Assembly (NCBI RefSeq): GCF_027923555.1
Contig: NZ_AP025523.1
Span: 1,178,001 to 1,242,000 of the forward strand
DNA: 64,000 nucleotides
From: Vulcanimicrobium alpinum
GTDB taxonomy: Bacteria > Vulcanimicrobiota > Vulcanimicrobiia > Vulcanimicrobiales > Vulcanimicrobiaceae
Direction of reading: 5' to 3'
This document shows positions 59,376 to 64,000 of this stretch, piece by piece (position 1 is the stretch's first letter; every line of letters begins with the position of its first letter). A model generated the notes under the pieces. The model ran no database searches, was not told the DNA's origin, and saw only the letters and a list, made by a program, of their open reading frames with translations. Position numbers and translations under genes: made by a program.

Positions 59376-60530
59376 GTGCCGCCGAACCCCTCACCGGCTT
59401 TCGACCTGCCGGGCACGCTGACGTCCTACGACTCCGGCCGGCTCGCGCTGTGCTCGATCGGCAGTCACTCGGCGCTCGAGGTCGCGGCGGGCGCGCGCGC
59501 GCAGGGTCTGCGCAACCTGATCGTCACCGAACGCGGCCGCAACGCGACCTACGACCGGTACTACGCCCGCCGCTTCGACGGACCGCCGCGCGGGTGCGTC
59601 GACGCGACGCTCGAGCTCGAACGTTTCGCCGGCATCCTCGACGACGACGTGCAGGAGAAGCTGCGCGCCGCGCACGTCGTGTTCGTGCCGAACCGGTCCT
59701 TCGAAGTCTATCTGCACCAGCGCTACTCGTACGCGGAGATCGAAGCGCGGATGCGGGTGCCGTTCTTCGGAAATCGGCGGCTGCTGCGCGCCGAGGAGCG
59801 CGACGAAGCCGACAACCAGTACGCGCTGATGGCCAAGGCCGGGATCCGCTTTCCGCGTCAGTTGTCCTCGCCCGATCAGATCGATCGGCTGGTGATGGTG
59901 AAGGCGCCGCACGCGACCGTCTCGTTCGAGCGCGCGTTCTTTCTCGTCCGCACCGAGCGCGAGTACACGCACATGGCGCAGCGGCTTCTCGAGGCGGGAA
60001 CCGTCACGCCCGAAGGGCTGCGCGGTGCGGTGATCGAGGAGTACGCGCTCGGGCCGACGATCAACCTGAACTTCTTTTGGTCGCCGATCATCGGCGAGCT
60101 CGAACTGATGGGGACCGACACGCGGCGTCAGACGAACAAGGACGGGTTCGTCGGCTTGCCGTTCGCGCAGGCGCGCGACTTGGCCGACGAGCCGATGCGG
60201 ATGGAAGAAGCGGGACACATCGCGGCGACGCTGACCGAATCGATGCTCGAAAAGGCGTTCGATTTGGGAGAGCGGTTCGTGCGCGCCGCGCGCGAGGTCG
60301 ACGGCGTCGGCGTCATCGGTCCGTTCGCGTTGCAGTGCGTGATCGTCAGCGGTCCGCCGAAGGACTTCGTCGTCTACGACGTCAGCCTGCGGATCCCGGG
60401 CTCGCCCGGGACGCGCTACACGCCGTATTCCTCCTACCGCTGGGGCCGCGATGTCTCCGTCGGCGAGCGCATCGCAATGGAAGTCGTCTGGGCCCGCGAC
60501 GCCGGCCGGCTCGCCGACGTGCTGACCTAA
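59376..60530 (+). CDS. PurP-like paralogue with altered ATP loop
   Basis: A 384-residue protein with the PurP plan: LALCSIGSHSALEVAAGARA, VFVPNRSFEVYLHQRYSY, RVPFFGNRRLL, VIEEYALGPTINLNFFWSPI, GELELMGTDTRRQTN and GPFALQCVIVS. Where PurP has the GAxGGxGY loop this copy has VKAPHATVSFERAFFLV, so ATP binding may be lost or changed, and the C-terminal metal Glu region reads FVVYDVSLRIPGSPGTRY. Archaea often have two PurP-type genes of different groups. It may be a second synthetase or a non-catalytic partner (inference). GTG start. Confidence 0.8.
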   Translation: MPPNPSPAFDLPGTLTSYDSGRLALCSIGSHSALEVAAGARAQGLRNLIVTERGRNATYDRYYARRFDGPPRGCVDATLELERFAGILDDDVQEKLRAAHVVFVPNRSFEVYLHQRYSYAEIEARMRVPFFGNRRLLRAEERDEADNQYALMAKAGIRFPRQLSSPDQIDRLVMVKAPHATVSFERAFFLVRTEREYTHMAQRLLEAGTVTPEGLRGAVIEEYALGPTINLNFFWSPIIGELELMGTDTRRQTNKDGFVGLPFAQARDLADEPMRMEEAGHIAATLTESMLEKAFDLGERFVRAAREVDGVGVIGPFALQCVIVSGPPKDFVVYDVSLRIPGSPGTRYTPYSSYRWGRDVSVGERIAMEVVWARDAGRLADVLT

Positions 60531-61018
60531 GCGTCCTCGAAGAATCGGCGCATCAGCACCATCGGCGAACGCGTGAACCCCGCCCGCCCGTAGAACCGCT
60601 GCGCGTTCACGTTGTCGGCATCGGTGAGCAGGCTGACGCGCGCGCAACCGTGCCTCTGCGCGCAGGCAACGGCGTGCGCGATCAGGGCGTCCCCGACCCC
60701 GCGCGCCCGCGCAGGGCGGGCGACGACCATGTCTTCGAGCCAGGCAACGCGTCCGCCGAGCGCCGTGCTCAGGGTGTAGAGCAGGCTCACCATCCCCACC
60801 GTCGCGCCGGCGACCTCCGCGACGAAGAGCGTGCCGATCTGCGGCGCCCCGAGCAACGCGACGAGCGCGCGTCGCTGCACGGCCGGATCGGGCGCGAACT
60901 CTGCTTCCAGCGCGAAGAGTTCGGCGAGCAGATCGACCATCGTGTCGATGTCGGCCGCGCGCGCCTCGCGCAAACGTGGGCGAAGCGTGCCGGGAGCGTC
61001 CATGCGCAGAGGATTCAC
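60527..61018 (-). CDS. GNAT family N-acetyltransferase
   Basis: A 163-residue acetyltransferase on the opposite strand between purP-like and guaA. The acetyl-CoA motif A is seen in MVVARPARARGVGDALIAHA, with motif B in NVNAQRFYGRAGFTRSPMVL and the N-terminal LRPRLREARAADIDTMVDLL. The substrate is unknown. It is convergent with, and overlaps, the end of the PurP-like gene. It does not belong to the purine operon by strand. Confidence 0.88.
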   Translation of the reverse strand: MNPLRMDAPGTLRPRLREARAADIDTMVDLLAELFALEAEFAPDPAVQRRALVALLGAPQIGTLFVAEVAGATVGMVSLLYTLSTALGGRVAWLEDMVVARPARARGVGDALIAHAVACAQRHGCARVSLLTDADNVNAQRFYGRAGFTRSPMVLMRRFFEDA

Positions 61019-61063
61019 CGTGCGCCCGCGGAGTCATCGGACCCTCCGGCGAACCTTCTCGCG

Positions 61064-62638
<1,575 letters not shown>

Positions 62639-62836
62639 CGCGATGACGCTGCCGTGCAGGTGGCTCGAAGCCGCGCCGCTCTCCCGCATCACGTCGCAGT
62701 AAACGCGTTTCACGCGCCGACATTCGTCGCACCTGCGCTGCGAAACGCAGATGTACGGATGAATGCGTCCTCGCGGCGTCTATCGTGTGAGGGGATTACT
62801 TGCTGCGAAGCTGCGCCAACGCGCGTGGAGCGAACA

Positions 62837-63622
62837 ATGTCTCAACTCACGGTCGGTCAGTACCAGTTCATCTACAACGCCTTCTCGTTTTCGATCGCGA
62901 CGATGGGCGCTGCGACGGTATTCTTCTTCCTCGGCCGGGGGCAAGTGTCGAAGGGGTACCGGACGGCGATCACCGTGACCGGACTGGTCACGCTGATCGC
63001 CTTTTATCACTACCTCCGCATCTTCTCGAGTTGGGAAGCCGCGTATTCGGTCGTCAACGGCACGATCCGGGCAACGGGTGCCGCATTCAACGACGCCTAT
63101 CGGTACGTCGATTGGCTTCTGACGGTGCCGCTGCTGCTGATCGAGCTCATCCTGGTGATGAAACTGTCGGGCGCCGAGACGACGGCGAAGGGAACGCGCC
63201 TGGGCGTGCTGGCTGCGATCATGGTCGCACTCGGCTATCCTGGTGAGATCGCCTCGTCGCTCGGAATGCGCTGGATCTTCTGGGTGTTGGCGATGATCCC
63301 GTTCCTCGCGATCGTCATCGAACTCTTCGTCGGGCTGCGTGCGTCGATCGACAAGCAGCCGCAGGAAGTTCGGGGGATGGTCAGCGCCGCGCGATGGATC
63401 ACCGTCCTCTCGTGGTGCTTCTATCCGGTCGTGTACATCTTCCCGATGATCGGTTTCACCGGCGGCGCGGCGACGACCGCGGTGCAGGTCGGCTACACGG
63501 TGGCCGATATCGTCGCGAAGGTCGCCTTCGGCGTCTTCATCTACGTGATCGCGGTGAAGAAGTCGGCCGCGGAGATGCCCGAGGTGCCGCTCACCGTACC
63601 GCGGCTCGTCGACGTCAGCTAG
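62837..63622 (+). CDS. Proton-pumping microbial rhodopsin (DTE type)
   Basis: A 261-residue, seven-helix retinal protein. Helix C reads YRYVDWLLTVPLLLIELIL, giving R89, D92 (Schiff-base counter-ion), T96 and E103 (proton donor): the DTE motif of outward proton pumps. Helix B has AFYHYLRI with His58 equivalent to His75 of proteorhodopsin. Helix G has VADIVAKVAFGVFIY with D224 and the retinal lysine K228. Leu100 at the spectral-tuning position predicts green absorption. ATG 62837 follows ggagcgaac. It is directly followed by crtY. Confidence 0.95.
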   Translation: MSQLTVGQYQFIYNAFSFSIATMGAATVFFFLGRGQVSKGYRTAITVTGLVTLIAFYHYLRIFSSWEAAYSVVNGTIRATGAAFNDAYRYVDWLLTVPLLLIELILVMKLSGAETTAKGTRLGVLAAIMVALGYPGEIASSLGMRWIFWVLAMIPFLAIVIELFVGLRASIDKQPQEVRGMVSAARWITVLSWCFYPVVYIFPMIGFTGGAATTAVQVGYTVADIVAKVAFGVFIYVIAVKKSAAEMPEVPLTVPRLVDVS

Positions 63623-63628
63623 AACGCC

Positions 63629-64000
63629 GTGCGCGCGGAGATCGCGATCTTGGGCGGCGGCTGCGCCGGCCTGAGCCTCGCACATGCGCTCGCGACCGCG
63701 GACTCCGCGCGTGCGGTGGTCGTCGTCGAACGGCGAACCCAGTACGACGAAGATCGAACCTGGTGCGGTTGGGCGATCGAACCGCATGCTTTCGCCTCGT
63801 GCGTGCGCCGGCGTTGGGACCGCTGGCGCGTCTCGACCGCGGAGGCGCAGCACGAGATCGCGGCCGGGACCATCGCCTACGAGTCGGTCGGTGCCGGTGC
63901 GTTCTATGCGACGGCGCTCGCGAGCGTCGATGCATCGCCTGCAGTGACGCTGCTCGCGGGTGCCGCGGTCGCGGACGTTGCGGAACTCGATGCGTGTTCG
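63629..64000 (+). CDS. crtY: Lycopene cyclase (CrtY type), 5' part
   Basis: From GTG 63629 the frame reads IAILGGGCAGLSLAHALA (dinucleotide-binding motif), VVVVERRTQYDEDRTWCGWA, the DRTWC/W region typical of CrtY-type lycopene beta-cyclases, and RVSTAEAQHEIAAGTIAYES, and then runs off the right edge. The enzyme makes beta-carotene, from which a cleavage dioxygenase makes retinal for the adjacent rhodopsin. Seven bases separate it from the rhodopsin stop, so cotranscription is likely. The C-terminal two-thirds is outside the window. Confidence 0.85.
   Translation, partial: MRAEIAILGGGCAGLSLAHALATADSARAVVVVERRTQYDEDRTWCGWAIEPHAFASCVRRRWDRWRVSTAEAQHEIAAGTIAYESVGAGAFYATALASVDASPAVTLLAGAAVADVAELDACS

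Overview
The window is high-GC, bacterial, gene-dense chromosome, with many start/stop overlaps of the ATGA type and frequent GTG starts. It carries a proton-pumping rhodopsin followed by lycopene cyclase, bacterial PurP (formate-dependent purine synthesis), MmyB-type regulators and SpoIIE/STAS signalling parts. That combination would fit an uncultured soil phylum such as Eremiobacterota/Vulcanimicrobiota. This is inference from gene content, because no rRNA or phylogenetic marker tree is available here.

Layout. 1-6.8 kb: a broken peroxidase start, a Cys/Met-metabolism PLP enzyme, a STAS protein, a molybdopterin oxidoreductase, MarC, an MmyB regulator and a PP2C/SpoIIE phosphatase. 6.2-15.8 kb: a MarR regulator diverges, across a perfect palindrome, from a tight nine-gene run. 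The run holds a NitT/TauT-type ABC importer, a beta-hydroxyacid dehydrogenase, a cupin, a second NMT1-like binding protein, an aldehyde dehydrogenase and a ThDP decarboxylase-like enzyme, and looks like an uptake-plus-degradation operon for an unidentified (perhaps aromatic) acid. 15.8-24.7 kb: small hypotheticals, a polysaccharide deacetylase, an N,N-dimethylformamidase-like protein, an FAD oxidoreductase with an SLH-like tail, a phosphatase lipoprotein, MsrA and a PanE-type reductase.

24.7-29.3 kb: a decayed methyltransferase gene interrupted by insertion sequences nested three deep (IS256 inside IS3-A inside IS3-B), plus the fossil end of another IS256-like element. Two tRNA genes (Glu, Gln) and a frameshifted HNH endonuclease follow.

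30.2-44.8 kb: sugar-nucleotide and glycosyltransferase genes, a PcrA/UvrD helicase, the lysine/aspartate set dapB-asd-lysC-dapA, a WecG-type glycosyltransferase, a second sugar-nucleotide pyrophosphorylase, ComF, DUF427, ribD, ribE and a thioesterase. 44.8-50.9 kb: a PadR regulator, an HTH-RibB-RibA fusion, ribH, a zinc-ribbon protein, mtnA, holA and a DUF4397 lipoprotein.

51-62.6 kb: a purine cluster in the order purB, purC fused to a degenerate PurE domain, purL, purQ, a PurS-like gene, purP, an exported protein, a second PurP-like gene, a GNAT gene on the other strand, and guaA. The use of PurP, the PurE domain that has lost its active-site motifs, and a PurP paralogue lacking the glycine-rich ATP loop make this the most unusual part of the window. 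62.8-64 kb: a DTE-motif rhodopsin and the start of crtY, the beginning of a retinal phototrophy cassette that continues beyond the window.
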